In this document: positions 24,900 to 34,616 of the stretch, piece by piece
How positions within the stretch are numbered: position 1 is the first letter of the stretch
Layout: every line of letters begins with the position of its first letter
From: an uncultured Butyrivibrio sp.
GTDB taxonomy: Bacteria > Bacillota > Clostridia > Lachnospirales > Lachnospiraceae
Reading direction: 5' to 3'
Assembly: GCA_947168935.1 (NCBI GenBank)
Contig: CAMVNV010000016.1
Span: 1-43,191 of the forward strand
DNA: 43,191 nucleotides
Notes under the pieces: model-generated
What the model was told of the DNA's origin: nothing
The model's input: the letters and a program-made list of their open reading frames with translations, nothing else
Database searches by the model: none
Position numbers and translations under genes: made by a program

Positions 24900-26543
24900 A
24901 TGAAAGAAGAACGTCCTGTTTTTGTTGTTGGGCACAAGAACCCTGATACAGACAGCGTTTGTGCAGCCATTGCTTATGCAAGGCTTAAAACTATTGTAAC
25001 TGGAAGAGCATACGAGCCAAGAAGGGCCGGCCATCTTAATGAAGAGACCAGCTACGTTCTTGACAGATTTGGCGTTGATAAGCCACAGATGCTTACAGAT
25101 GTCAGAACTCAGGTCAAGGATCTTGAGATCAGAAATCTGTCAGGTGCTTCTGGTGAGACATCGCTTAAGGATGCATGGGAGATCATGCGTAATGCAGGAG
25201 TTGTAACTGTCTGCGTTACCAAGGATGATCAGCTCCAGGGCATCATTACAACCAATGATATCGTTACATCCTACATGGATGTTTATGATTCTGATATTCT
25301 CTCAGATGCCAAGACATCTTACAGAAACATCGTTAAAACCCTTGATGGTAAGATGATCGTTGGTGATGAAAACGGCAACGTTGAAAAGGGTAAAGTAGTA
25401 GTTGCTGCTGCAAGCCCTGAGGTTATGGAGAATATCATCGATTCAGGTGACGTTGTTATTCTTGGTAACCGTTACGAGACCCAGCTTTGTGCTCTTGAAA
25501 TGGATGCAGACTGCATCATCGTATGTGACGGTGCAGAAGTTGCGCAGACAATTCAGAAACAGGCTGTTGCCCATAACTGCCGTATCATTACAACGCCACA
25601 TGATACATTCACTGCATCAAGACTTGTCAACAGTAGTATGCCTATCGAGCATTTCATGAAGAGCGAGGGACTTGTTTCCTTCCACATGGATGACTATATA
25701 GAAGATATACAGGAAGTAATGGCGCAGGAGCGTCACCGTTATTTCCCTGTACTTGATGAAGATGACAAGTACATAGGTATGATCTCACGTCGTAACTTCC
25801 TGGGTGCAAGGAAGAAACAGCTCATACTTGTCGATCATAATGAAAAGAATCAGGCAGTACACGGTATAGAGTCTGCAGAGCTTTTAGAGATCATAGACCA
25901 CCATAGACTTGGTACGATCTCAACCTCATCACCTGTATTTTTCAGAAATCAGCCACTTGGTTCTACTTCTACTATCGTATACCTTATGTATAAAGAGAAT
26001 CAGGTTGATATAGATCCTCAGACAGCAGGCCTTCTTATGGCTGCTATACTGTCTGATACTCTTATGTACAGAAGCCCTACATGTACTCAGATTGACAGAA
26101 ATGCAGGTGCTGAGCTTTCAAAGATAGCCGGCGTTGATGCAGAAGCTTTTGCCATGGAAATGTTCCATGCCGGAAGTAATCTTGGATCAAAGACTGTTCC
26201 TGAGATCATTCATCAGGATTTCAAGAAATTTACAGTTGATAACAAGACTATCGGCATCGGACAGATCAATTCCATGAGTGCAGAAGAGCTTAGCGAGATC
26301 AAGCAGAAAGTCATACCGGAGCTGGAAAAGACTCTTAAAGCGGACGGTATTGATATGATCTTCTTCCTGCTGACCAACATATTAAAGGAATCGTCGGATG
26401 TTGTGTTTGCAGGTAATGGAGCGGAAACAATTATAGAAAACGGATTTTCAGTTGAAACAAGAAATAAAGGAGCATATCTTCAAGGCGTAGTATCCCGTAA
26501 GAAGCAGTTCCTTCCGACAATTGTTGATACCCTTGAAGGGTGA
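24900..26543 (+). CDS. ppaC: Manganese-dependent inorganic pyrophosphatase with CBS and DRTGG domains
   Basis: 547 residues from the ATG at 24900, which follows GAGGA with a 7-base spacer; the in-frame ATG at 24870 lies inside an inverted repeat. The DHH catalytic half opens with VGHKNPDTDSVCAA (His12, Asp16, Asp18). A regulatory insert follows: CBS domain (about 65-125), DRTGG-like domain (about 130-245) and a second CBS domain (about 250-305). The DHH part resumes with LVDHNEKNQAV and IIDHHRLG, then a DHHA2 domain. The enzyme hydrolyses pyrophosphate; in relatives the CBS insert is inhibited by AMP/ADP and activated by diadenosine polyphosphates. Length fits this class. Confidence 0.95.
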   Translation: MKEERPVFVVGHKNPDTDSVCAAIAYARLKTIVTGRAYEPRRAGHLNEETSYVLDRFGVDKPQMLTDVRTQVKDLEIRNLSGASGETSLKDAWEIMRNAGVVTVCVTKDDQLQGIITTNDIVTSYMDVYDSDILSDAKTSYRNIVKTLDGKMIVGDENGNVEKGKVVVAAASPEVMENIIDSGDVVILGNRYETQLCALEMDADCIIVCDGAEVAQTIQKQAVAHNCRIITTPHDTFTASRLVNSSMPIEHFMKSEGLVSFHMDDYIEDIQEVMAQERHRYFPVLDEDDKYIGMISRRNFLGARKKQLILVDHNEKNQAVHGIESAELLEIIDHHRLGTISTSSPVFFRNQPLGSTSTIVYLMYKENQVDIDPQTAGLLMAAILSDTLMYRSPTCTQIDRNAGAELSKIAGVDAEAFAMEMFHAGSNLGSKTVPEIIHQDFKKFTVDNKTIGIGQINSMSAEELSEIKQKVIPELEKTLKADGIDMIFFLLTNILKESSDVVFAGNGAETIIENGFSVETRNKGAYLQGVVSRKKQFLPTIVDTLEG

Positions 26544-26582
26544 TAGAACTGGAAGCTTATCGGGAAAGGATGAAGGTAAATT

Positions 26583-27272
26583 TTGAAAGAGGTATTAGTT
26601 GGCAGGATACATCAGGAGTTTTCTGAAGTTTTATTGAAAAGCGAAAATTCAATAAAGATATCCCAGGAAGCTTTTAAGATAGTATCAGGCTGGTTGCCAT
26701 TGGGGAAAGTGGTATTAGAAGTAACATTAATACCGGGGGAAAATAATTATATCCTGGAGAAAAAGATCGTTTCCCGTCCTTTATTTATTAAGGACAGGGA
26801 AGCGGCTTTATCTGATTACCAGGAGAAATTTTCTTTTGGCCCTGCTGACAATAACATCTGTTTTTTGTGTACATCAACAACAGATGATGGACACTTTACA
26901 GAGGAAGAAGCAGAGCATCTAAAAGCTTTTCTTTCTGAGATGTATATACATGTAGAGAGAATGTACCTTGGGAAAGGACTTCAAAAAGCCTATATTACCC
27001 AAAGAGTCACAGGACTTCCCAATCAGGCTGGTTACATGGCAAGAGTTGCAGCTCATGTCAAAAAGAGTTCGTATGATGAGTACACCTCTTTTTACTTTAA
27101 CCTGCGTGGATTTGGTCTTCTTAATTACGAATTCAGTGAAAAAGAAGTAGATGCCATTCTTAAACGCTATGGCAGAGAACTCAAGAAGAAAATCGAAGAA
27201 GGTGAAGAAGTAGGTCACCTTGGCGGAGATAATTTTGTTGCTTTTATTAAGAAAAGCAGAATATTTCCTTAA
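26583..27272 (+). pseudogene. N-terminal half of a frameshifted GGDEF-EAL protein
   Basis: 229 residues, starting at TTG with AAGG six bases upstream. Residues 1-125 are an unrecognised, possibly GAF-like sensor region. Residues 130-225 are a GGDEF domain with LPNQAGY and a degenerate active site, GGDNF instead of GGDEF. The frame then stops at FIKKSRIFP. The missing end of the GGDEF domain and an EAL domain continue in the +1 frame. Removing one A from the run at 27252-27255 joins them as VAFIKKAEYFLNEIKAVETYG, which reads naturally. It is either a recent one-base insertion, a sequencing error or a programmed shift. Confidence 0.82.
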
Positions 27273-28281
27273 CGAGATCAAGGCGGTTGAGACCTATGGT
27301 TTGTATAAGGGAAAAAAGATTCCTGTTATCATCAGGGCTACGATTGGTGTTTTTGATCTTGAAGCAAGAAAGATACATCATCCAGGCGAGATTATAGGTC
27401 AGCCCGGAGCAGCGCTCAATTACGCAAGGAGAAAGCGCAAGAATGTTGTATGGCTTACACCTGAGATCATGGATGAGATCTTTTTCGACAAACAGATATA
27501 TGACGGACTTACAACAGCTCTCAATAATGGCGACATTACTGCATATTATCAGCCCAAGGTAAATCTTGAAACAGGCGAGATAATTGGTGCAGAGGCTCTT
27601 GTAAGATGGAACTATGGTGGAACAATGCTTGCTCCGGATGGTTTCGTTCCGATTCTTGAGAAGTCTACACGAATCAGTGAGCTTGACTTCTATATACTCA
27701 GACAGGTTTGTCAGATGCTTGAAGAAAGAAAGAAAGAAGGTAAGGCTGTAGTTCCGATCTCAGTTAACTTTTCAAAGAGAGATCTGGAGATACCCAATAT
27801 TTCTTCAAGGATTACTGATATTATAGATAAATACGGCATTGACAAGGAAGAGATCATTATTGAGGTGACGGAGACAGCTTATTCCGATGAGCAGGAAAGA
27901 CTGCTTTCATTCCTTAGGCAGATGAGAGATAACGATATCTCTACTTCTATTGATGACTTTGGAACAGGCTATTCATCATTATCCGTTATCCGTGAATATC
28001 CTGTCAGCGAGATCAAGATCGACAAATCTTTTATAGACAAGGAAGTTCTTACAAGAGAAGATGAAGCTATCGTTGGCTCTGTTATCGCAATGGCACGTAT
28101 GTTAAGACTTCAGGTTATTACCGAAGGTGTTGACAGGTGCGAGCAGGTTGACTTCCTCCTTAGACTTGGATGCAGCTCTGCTCAGGGATTCCTTTTTGAC
28201 AAGCCACTTTGCTATGATGATTTTAGTAAAGTTCTTGACAGAGGACGTTACGAAGTTACTTGGGCTAAGAAAAGAAAATAA
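27220..28281 (+). pseudogene. C-terminal half of the frameshifted GGDEF-EAL protein (EAL phosphodiesterase domain)
   Basis: From about residue 12 on (the first codons are the shadow of the other frame) this encodes the end of the GGDEF domain and a complete EAL domain. Catalytic residues of c-di-GMP phosphodiesterases are present: AEALVRW, ISVNFS, EVTET, IDDFGTGYSSL, EIKIDKSFI, ITEGV and QGFLFDKP. The intact parent would thus bind GTP weakly and degrade c-di-GMP. A TTG at 27220 preceded by TAGGT could allow independent translation, but the first ten residues would be non-native. It ends 37 bases before the essC-like gene. Confidence 0.82.
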
Positions 28282-28317
28282 ACTCTAAAACACATTATTG
28301 GATATGCAGGATAAGAT

Positions 28318-31300
28318 ATGAGTATAGTTATCACGATATATTCCAAAAGTGCTTTTAAAGAATTTGTACTTCCGGCAGGTTCCAACAAGAGGCTTGCCCT
28401 TCGTATAGAGAGCAGGAAGTTCAGAATTGAAGAAGATGTAGCGGTTCTTTTGGAAAATATAGGTGGAAGCTGGAGATTTCTTTCTTCGGATGAAGTAAAT
28501 CAATTAAAGCTTCCGTTATGTCAAATAGATAATTATGATGGCTGCGACCTCAAAGAGGGCGATAGTCTTTCTTTGCGTACCAGATACGGCGAACGTCTTG
28601 CAGTAATGGTAAGGGAAAAGGAAAAGCCTTTTATCGCCTATAAAAAGTATGACCTTAAAAACATAGTCAAGCTTTCTGTTGGAAGCTCGGATGAATGTGA
28701 TATAAAGTACTCTTTTCTTATATCAGAAAGAGAGGTTATATCCTCAGTTCATGCAGTGATGGAAGCTGATATAAATGACGGCGGATGGATACTGACAGAT
28801 AAGAGTACTAACGGAACCTTTATTAATGATATTGCTATACATGGCTCCAGAAAGCTTCTTTTTGGTGACAGGATCAATATCTGGGGACTTTACATGGTCT
28901 ATGCAGGAGATGTTCTTGCTATAGATCAGACTTCTCATACGGTTTTGTCCGGCATGCTTTCTCAGATCAAAAGTAAATCCGGAGCAAACAGTGAATCTTT
29001 AACTGATCAGCAGTTTAGAGATTCTTTTGGCATGTCAGAAAATTATAAGGTAGTCTACCACAGACCTCCTCGTAACATGGACAGGCTTTATTCTGATGAG
29101 ATCATTTTAAAGCATCTTCCTGCAAATGCTCATATGATCGCTAATGACTCTGTAATCCCGCATACCAGAGTATCAAAAGAGATTAAGCGTATCCGTAATG
29201 ATTATTCAGAATATCTTGATGTGATGGAAGAGAAGATCGCATCAAGCAGTGAAGGCAACAGAAAGATCCTTAATGACAGGTATCCAAGCGCACAGGAAGC
29301 CTGCGACTGCAGAAAAGGCCTTCCTGATAATCTCTGGAGCAGAAATACAACACACAAGGATTTTCTGTATCACAGAGTAGGTAAGGGCACTATCCCGCTT
29401 CAGATGAAAATCGAGCTTCCTGAAAGCGATAATGTCTTTTATGATGATGAACTTGATAAAAGATGTCTCGACATTGCCAAGAAATACAGAGTACTTGAGG
29501 ATGTGCCTGTATGTGTTGACCTTGCAAGTGAGAATCTTATTGGTATAGTTGGCGGCAATGGTAAAAGAGGCTCTTATCAGATCGTATATGATCTGATCGC
29601 CCAGATCACAACCCAGAACTGCTATACAGACGTTAAGCTTGCTTTCCTTACAGCTAATGATATTTCAGGCAACAATGATTCCTGGTCCTTCGGACTTTGG
29701 TTCCCGCACGTATGGTCTGAAGACAGAAAGAGAAGATATATTGCCTTTGAACAGGAGGAGATCAGCGACGTATGCTATGACCTTACTTCCGTATTCAGAG
29801 AATATGCCAAGAATCCTCAGAAGGATCATCCTCATTATGTGATCATAGTAGAGGATCAGTCTCTTCTTGAAGGAGAACTTATTACCAAGTACCTTTTTGA
29901 TCATGAGAATGCGCCATTTGTAACGACTCTTCTTATGGCTGAGGATGTCTCTGATCTTCTTAATGCCTGCAACCTTGTAATTGAAAATGATAATGATTTC
30001 AAGGGAATGTACTATATTCGCGAAGGTAAAAGTAACGGCTGCGAGATCGAATTCGATAGTATAAGTCCCGAGATCTTATATGAACTTTCCGGAACTCTTT
30101 CTACTGTTGTTGTAGATAATGAAGGCGGCGGCGGTGAGATTCCTGATGAAGTCAGCTTTTTTGACATGTACGGTGTGATGGCTCCTGAAGATCTTCACAT
30201 TGAAGACAGATGGCGCAGAAACAGAACCTATGAAGGAATCAGAGGCTGCATAGGACAGATAGCAGGCGGACGCCCTTGCATTCTTGACCTTCATGAAAAG
30301 TATCATGGACCTCACGGCCTTATCGCCGGTACTACAGGTAGTGGTAAGTCTGAGCTTTTACAGACCTGGATACTTTCACTTGCAGTAGAATACAGCCCTG
30401 AAGATATAGCCTTTTTCCTTATCGACTATAAGGGTGGTGGAATGGGCAATGCATTTGCTAAGCTTCCACATGTGGCAGGACAGATATCTAACCTTTCAGG
30501 TCCTTTAGTCCGCCGTGCCATGGTGGCTATAAAGAGTGAGAACCGCAGAAGACAGCGTCTTTTCATAGAAAGCGGTGTTAATAATATTGATGCATATACA
30601 AGGCTTTATAAGAATGGCGAGACCAAGGTTCCGCTTCCTCACCTTCTCATCATCATTGATGAGTTTGCTCAGCTTAAGGCTGAAGAGCCTGATTTTATGC
30701 GAGAACTCATAAGCGTAGCCCAGATCGGACGAAGCCTTGGAGTTCACCTTGTTCTGGCAACCCAGAAGCCTTCAGGAACAGTTGATGACAATATCTGGAG
30801 TAACTCCAAGTTCAGGATATGTCTTCGTGTTCAGGACCAGAAGGACAGTATTGAGATGCTTCATAAGTCCGATGCAGCTTTCTTGTCCAATACAGGACGA
30901 GCTATCCTTCAGGTAGGTAGTGATGAGCTTTATAAGGAGTTCCAGTCAGGATATACAGGCCAGGCCTATGACAGAGATGGCAGTAATCATAAGATAACTG
31001 CCAGACTCCTTACTAATACAGGACGAGAAGGCCTTATCGGTAACTATCTCGAAAGCCGCCGTAAGGCAGCCCTTCGTCACGAGTTCATTCTTGGACTTGT
31101 AAAAGACAGAGGCTTAAGAAGCGGAACAGCTTACGAAGATATGCTCTATCAAAACTTTGTAAGACTACGTGATGATATCCTTATGGATGAGCCGGATCTT
31201 ATAAATGACGGAGATGTTCTTGCAGACAGGATCATAGAAAGATCTGAGATGGAGAATATAAGACTCCCTCAGAGAAGAGAAAAGTCCCAGCTTGAAACAG

Positions 31301-33063
31301 TTATTGAATATATCATCGATACTGCTAAAAAGCTTAAACTTCATAGTAATACTCCATTGTGGCTTCCTGAACTTCCGACTCAGCTCTCACTTCCTGAGCT
31401 TGACGGATTTAAGGAATCTGCGTGGAGAAATGGCAGATGGCCCAGGGTTTCAAATGGTTCGGATATCAAGACTTATGCAGGTCTTATTGACGACCCTGTT
31501 AACCAGTATCAGATGCCGCTTATTATCAACTTCTCAAGAGGTGGTAACACTGCTGTATGCGGTATGACCCTTAGCGGCAGGAGTACATTTTTACAGACAG
31601 TTATTTATTCGCTCTACCAGAGCTATGACCCTTCAAAGCTTAATGCCTATATCCTTGACTTTGGCGGCAGAATGTTTGAAGTCTTTGAAGATGACGCTCA
31701 TACAGGCGGCGTAATATATGATTCTGATTCGCAGCGTATTCCTAATCTTATCTGCATGATCCAGGATGAGATCGCAAGGAGAAGAAAGGAATATATGGGA
31801 GCCGGATTTGATGCAGTAAGAGCGGAAAAGGGCTTTAAGGATCCTGCAATAATACTCGTAATTGACGATATGGCTTCCTTCAGGGAAAAGACAGAAGGGG
31901 CTTACGATGATGCTCTTATGCAGATAGCAAGAGAGTGTGCTTCAGTTGGAATTTACCTTCTGATATCAGGAAGCGGATTTGGAATAAGGGATATTCCCGG
32001 ACGAATGTCTGATAGTATTCGAAATATCTTTTGCCTGCAGATGGCTGATAAGGTGGGATACATGGATGTACTCAGGACTTCACAGATCGAGATCACTCCT
32101 CAGGGTGGTATCGCTGGAAGAGGTCTTATCTTATCATCAGGACATACGCTTGAATTCCAGACAGCTCTTGCCTGTGGCGGAGATGAGCTTTCAAGGTCAG
32201 AAACGATACGTGATGTCCTTAAAATGCAGACAGGAAGCTATGATGGTCCTAAGGCGATGGCTATACCATTTATTCCTGATAAGCCGACATGGACAATGTT
32301 CAAGGAATCCTTAGTAAATATTGATGCAGGATTGCTTCCTATCGGTTATAATATTACAAGTGCACGTATTGAGAGTATAAACCTCGATATGACATATTTA
32401 TATCTGATCAGCGGTAGGCCCAGAAGTGGTAAGACCAATCTTATACGTATCCTGCTTAGAGCATGTCAGATGAAAAATCCTATGGAAGTTACAGTATTTG
32501 AGACTTCCGGAAGGAAAGAGCTAAAAAGCGATGCTGAGAACATGGGCTTTGGATATGTATCAGACGTTAATGAAGCTGTCGAGTGGCTGTCAAACATCAT
32601 TCCTGCCTTTAAGGAAAGAAACGCTATTAAGACAAGTCTTAAGGGCGAGGGCAAGAGCGATGAGGAGATACTTGGCGAGATCAGAAGTACAAGAAAACCT
32701 ATCTTTGTTTTTATTGATGACCTTGTAAGTTTTGCGCAGATGATGCATGGCCTCGAAGGAGCGACACACAATCTGGCAGGTGCTATCACCAATCTCTTTG
32801 AGAAAGGAAACCTGCTGGACGTATACTTCTTTGCGACGTATGACGATGAAAAGAGGATAGATGCTGCCGGACTTTCGGTATATGAATCTTTTGTTTCTTA
32901 TAAAAATGGTATTCATCTTGGTGGTATGGCTGATGCTCAGAGCATACTCAGATTTGACGGAATACCATATAGGAAGCTTACCGCTGCAGGCAAGCCTGGA
33001 AGCGGTGTGACATCATCTTATAGTGATAAGGGTTCAGTACAGGTTGTTATCCCGCTTGCATAA
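28318..33063 (+). CDS. essC: EssC/YukBA-type type VII secretion ATPase (FHA-FtsK/SpoIIIE), no visible membrane helices
   Basis: 1581 residues. An EssC-type N-terminus (1-110) precedes a good FHA domain (115-195: VGSSDECDI, SSVHAV, STNGTFIN). The HRPPR segment (248-252), usually found just past the two membrane helices of EssC, follows a hydrophilic linker; I find no membrane span. Three FtsK/SpoIIIE ATPase domains have Walker A motifs GTTGSGKS (671-678), GMTLSGRST (1082-1090, Lys replaced by Arg) and GRPRSGKT (1366-1373), with Walker B LLIIIDEF, LVIDD and FVFIDD. EssC powers export of WXG100 proteins. It heads a compact locus with yukD-, WXG100- and FHA-type genes. Confidence 0.92.
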   Translation: MSIVITIYSKSAFKEFVLPAGSNKRLALRIESRKFRIEEDVAVLLENIGGSWRFLSSDEVNQLKLPLCQIDNYDGCDLKEGDSLSLRTRYGERLAVMVREKEKPFIAYKKYDLKNIVKLSVGSSDECDIKYSFLISEREVISSVHAVMEADINDGGWILTDKSTNGTFINDIAIHGSRKLLFGDRINIWGLYMVYAGDVLAIDQTSHTVLSGMLSQIKSKSGANSESLTDQQFRDSFGMSENYKVVYHRPPRNMDRLYSDEIILKHLPANAHMIANDSVIPHTRVSKEIKRIRNDYSEYLDVMEEKIASSSEGNRKILNDRYPSAQEACDCRKGLPDNLWSRNTTHKDFLYHRVGKGTIPLQMKIELPESDNVFYDDELDKRCLDIAKKYRVLEDVPVCVDLASENLIGIVGGNGKRGSYQIVYDLIAQITTQNCYTDVKLAFLTANDISGNNDSWSFGLWFPHVWSEDRKRRYIAFEQEEISDVCYDLTSVFREYAKNPQKDHPHYVIIVEDQSLLEGELITKYLFDHENAPFVTTLLMAEDVSDLLNACNLVIENDNDFKGMYYIREGKSNGCEIEFDSISPEILYELSGTLSTVVVDNEGGGGEIPDEVSFFDMYGVMAPEDLHIEDRWRRNRTYEGIRGCIGQIAGGRPCILDLHEKYHGPHGLIAGTTGSGKSELLQTWILSLAVEYSPEDIAFFLIDYKGGGMGNAFAKLPHVAGQISNLSGPLVRRAMVAIKSENRRRQRLFIESGVNNIDAYTRLYKNGETKVPLPHLLIIIDEFAQLKAEEPDFMRELISVAQIGRSLGVHLVLATQKPSGTVDDNIWSNSKFRICLRVQDQKDSIEMLHKSDAAFLSNTGRAILQVGSDELYKEFQSGYTGQAYDRDGSNHKITARLLTNTGREGLIGNYLESRRKAALRHEFILGLVKDRGLRSGTAYEDMLYQNFVRLRDDILMDEPDLINDGDVLADRIIERSEMENIRLPQRREKSQLETVIEYIIDTAKKLKLHSNTPLWLPELPTQLSLPELDGFKESAWRNGRWPRVSNGSDIKTYAGLIDDPVNQYQMPLIINFSRGGNTAVCGMTLSGRSTFLQTVIYSLYQSYDPSKLNAYILDFGGRMFEVFEDDAHTGGVIYDSDSQRIPNLICMIQDEIARRRKEYMGAGFDAVRAEKGFKDPAIILVIDDMASFREKTEGAYDDALMQIARECASVGIYLLISGSGFGIRDIPGRMSDSIRNIFCLQMADKVGYMDVLRTSQIEITPQGGIAGRGLILSSGHTLEFQTALACGGDELSRSETIRDVLKMQTGSYDGPKAMAIPFIPDKPTWTMFKESLVNIDAGLLPIGYNITSARIESINLDMTYLYLISGRPRSGKTNLIRILLRACQMKNPMEVTVFETSGRKELKSDAENMGFGYVSDVNEAVEWLSNIIPAFKERNAIKTSLKGEGKSDEEILGEIRSTRKPIFVFIDDLVSFAQMMHGLEGATHNLAGAITNLFEKGNLLDVYFFATYDDEKRIDAAGLSVYESFVSYKNGIHLGGMADAQSILRFDGIPYRKLTAAGKPGSGVTSSYSDKGSVQVVIPLA

Positions 33064-33115
33064 GAAGCGGATAGGACCTTATCTGAAATAATACGTTAAT
33101 AATAATGAGGTTAAA

Positions 33116-33838
33116 ATGATTTATTATCTTTCATTGATGGAAAGTAAATTAGAAACGCGTCTGTTAAAAGAGCTTGTTCCGTCATATGCGGCAAGATATA
33201 CAGATGACTACTGGGATTATTGCTACACAGAGTTCCTGGCCGATGCTATCGAAAGGGTAGAGGCAGTAAACAAGCATGACTTTATTGCCTGGGATACTAT
33301 GGTCAAAGGGGCAGGCAATCAGCTTCTTGAGCTTAGAAAAAGGAATCCTTCTGCATTCCTTTTACTGTTTGCTTCAGGAAGAACTAATCCAATGCTCTAT
33401 GTAAGAGCCGGTATAGCACCTGATGCACTTGTGCTTAAACCATTTGAAGAGGAAGGCCTTAAGAAGGTTCTTGATGAGTCCTTTGAGCTTATCGCTGACA
33501 AGTTGTCCAAGACCAGAGGTCAGATGATAAGTGTTTATACAGGACACGCTCAGAAGTACCTTCAGCTCGACCTTATCGATTACATGGAAGCAAGAGACAA
33601 GAAGGTATTCATAAGGATCAAGGATCAGGAATACGGTATATATGGTACCCTTGATGAACTTATTGGTAAACTTCCCAAACACTTTATTAGGTGTCACAGA
33701 AGTTATGTTATCAATATGCTTCACGTAGACAGCATAGTATTGGCAGAGAATTATATTTTGATGAAGAATGGTGATCAGGTACCAGTTTCAAGAACATATA
33801 AGAAGGAAGTCAAAGAGTATGGAATTGAGAATGAATAG
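33116..33838 (+). CDS. LytTR-family DNA-binding regulator with atypical receiver
   Basis: 240 residues. Residues 135-235 are a LytTR DNA-binding domain (YLQLDLIDYMEARDKKVFI, FIRCHRSYVINMLHV, VPVSRTYKKEVKEY). Residues 1-120 resemble a response-regulator receiver: Asp in FIAWDTM, Ser in LLLFASGRT and LVLKPFE near the end. The acidic pair at the start of a normal receiver is missing (YYLSLMES), so phosphorylation is doubtful. GAGG precedes the ATG. No histidine kinase is nearby. Its place directly after essC suggests that it controls this secretion locus. The next gene overlaps its end. Confidence 0.87.
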   Translation: MIYYLSLMESKLETRLLKELVPSYAARYTDDYWDYCYTEFLADAIERVEAVNKHDFIAWDTMVKGAGNQLLELRKRNPSAFLLLFASGRTNPMLYVRAGIAPDALVLKPFEEEGLKKVLDESFELIADKLSKTRGQMISVYTGHAQKYLQLDLIDYMEARDKKVFIRIKDQEYGIYGTLDELIGKLPKHFIRCHRSYVINMLHVDSIVLAENYILMKNGDQVPVSRTYKKEVKEYGIENE

Positions 33839-34616
33839 CGGATATATAATGAGCAGACTTGATCTTTCAGTCCTTCTTTTATCTGCAAAAAAGGACAGAA
33901 TATGTTCACTGGCTCTGCCCAAGGCAAACGAAATAGATGATCTTCAGATGCTTTCAAGTGCATTCAAGCTTGCAAGAGACGGGCTTTTAGAAGTACCTGT
34001 CAATGAAGATGTGCTTGATGAATCTAAAAAAGACTCAGCAATGAGAGCTGATGACATACATCCATCAGAAGAAGCAATGGAATTCATGGAGCCTTTACTT
34101 AGTGCAGACAGAGTAATACTTCTGGTTCCTCATGATAAAGAAATGGATCAGAAATTCATTTACTGTTCTGATTCTAAAGTAACTTTAGTAGAAGCTGACA
34201 GCCACAGAGAAGACAGGATCAGACTTACATCTTTTGACAAAGATGGCTTTGAAGAATGGATCAGATATACATTTGATCTTGAAGAGAACCTTCCTGCATC
34301 AGAAGAGGCAAGTAATGAATACGTCAAGGCTGTAGATCCTGAGGATATCGAACGCGAGAATCTTAGAGCTATAAGAAGGATGGACCTTGTGGATCTTGAA
34401 GCATGGATGGAAGATGCCGGTAAGAGTTCAGGACTTTCTCCGGTATTCGCTATGTCATATATGCGAGGAAGCGATGGTGTAATGACCAAGTACAGCATGA
34501 TGCTTCGCGGAAGATATGCAGAATGGTGCATTGAGTGTCCGGCAGGAGATATTCTTTCACAGGATGAAGGAATGGAAGTATGGCCGGCTTACGAAAAGAT
34601 GTGGGCGAATATATGA
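33819..34616 (+). CDS. Type VII locus protein, possibly an EspG-like chaperone
   Basis: 265 residues from the ATG at 33819 (GGAAG nine bases upstream), overlapping the LytTR gene by 20 bases; ATGs at 33831 and 33849 are alternatives. It is soluble and acidic with no signal peptide. The order of elements (SAFKLARDGLLEV, a helical stretch, SADRVILLV, then alternating strands) recalls mycobacterial EspG, which binds secreted partners, but the likeness is weak and unproven. The C-terminal part (SGLSPVFAMSYMRGSDGVMTKYSMMLRG) looks beta-rich. It overlaps the yukD-like gene by an ATGA junction, so translation is coupled. Function unknown; role in substrate handling is inferred from position. Confidence 0.75.
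   Translation: MELRMNSGYIMSRLDLSVLLLSAKKDRICSLALPKANEIDDLQMLSSAFKLARDGLLEVPVNEDVLDESKKDSAMRADDIHPSEEAMEFMEPLLSADRVILLVPHDKEMDQKFIYCSDSKVTLVEADSHREDRIRLTSFDKDGFEEWIRYTFDLEENLPASEEASNEYVKAVDPEDIERENLRAIRRMDLVDLEAWMEDAGKSSGLSPVFAMSYMRGSDGVMTKYSMMLRGRYAEWCIECPAGDILSQDEGMEVWPAYEKMWANI

Noticed and set aside
34580..34612. Upstream ATG for the yukD-like gene
   Set aside because: It lies deep in the preceding gene without a ribosome site; the ATGA overlap at 34613 gives the usual YukD N-terminus.
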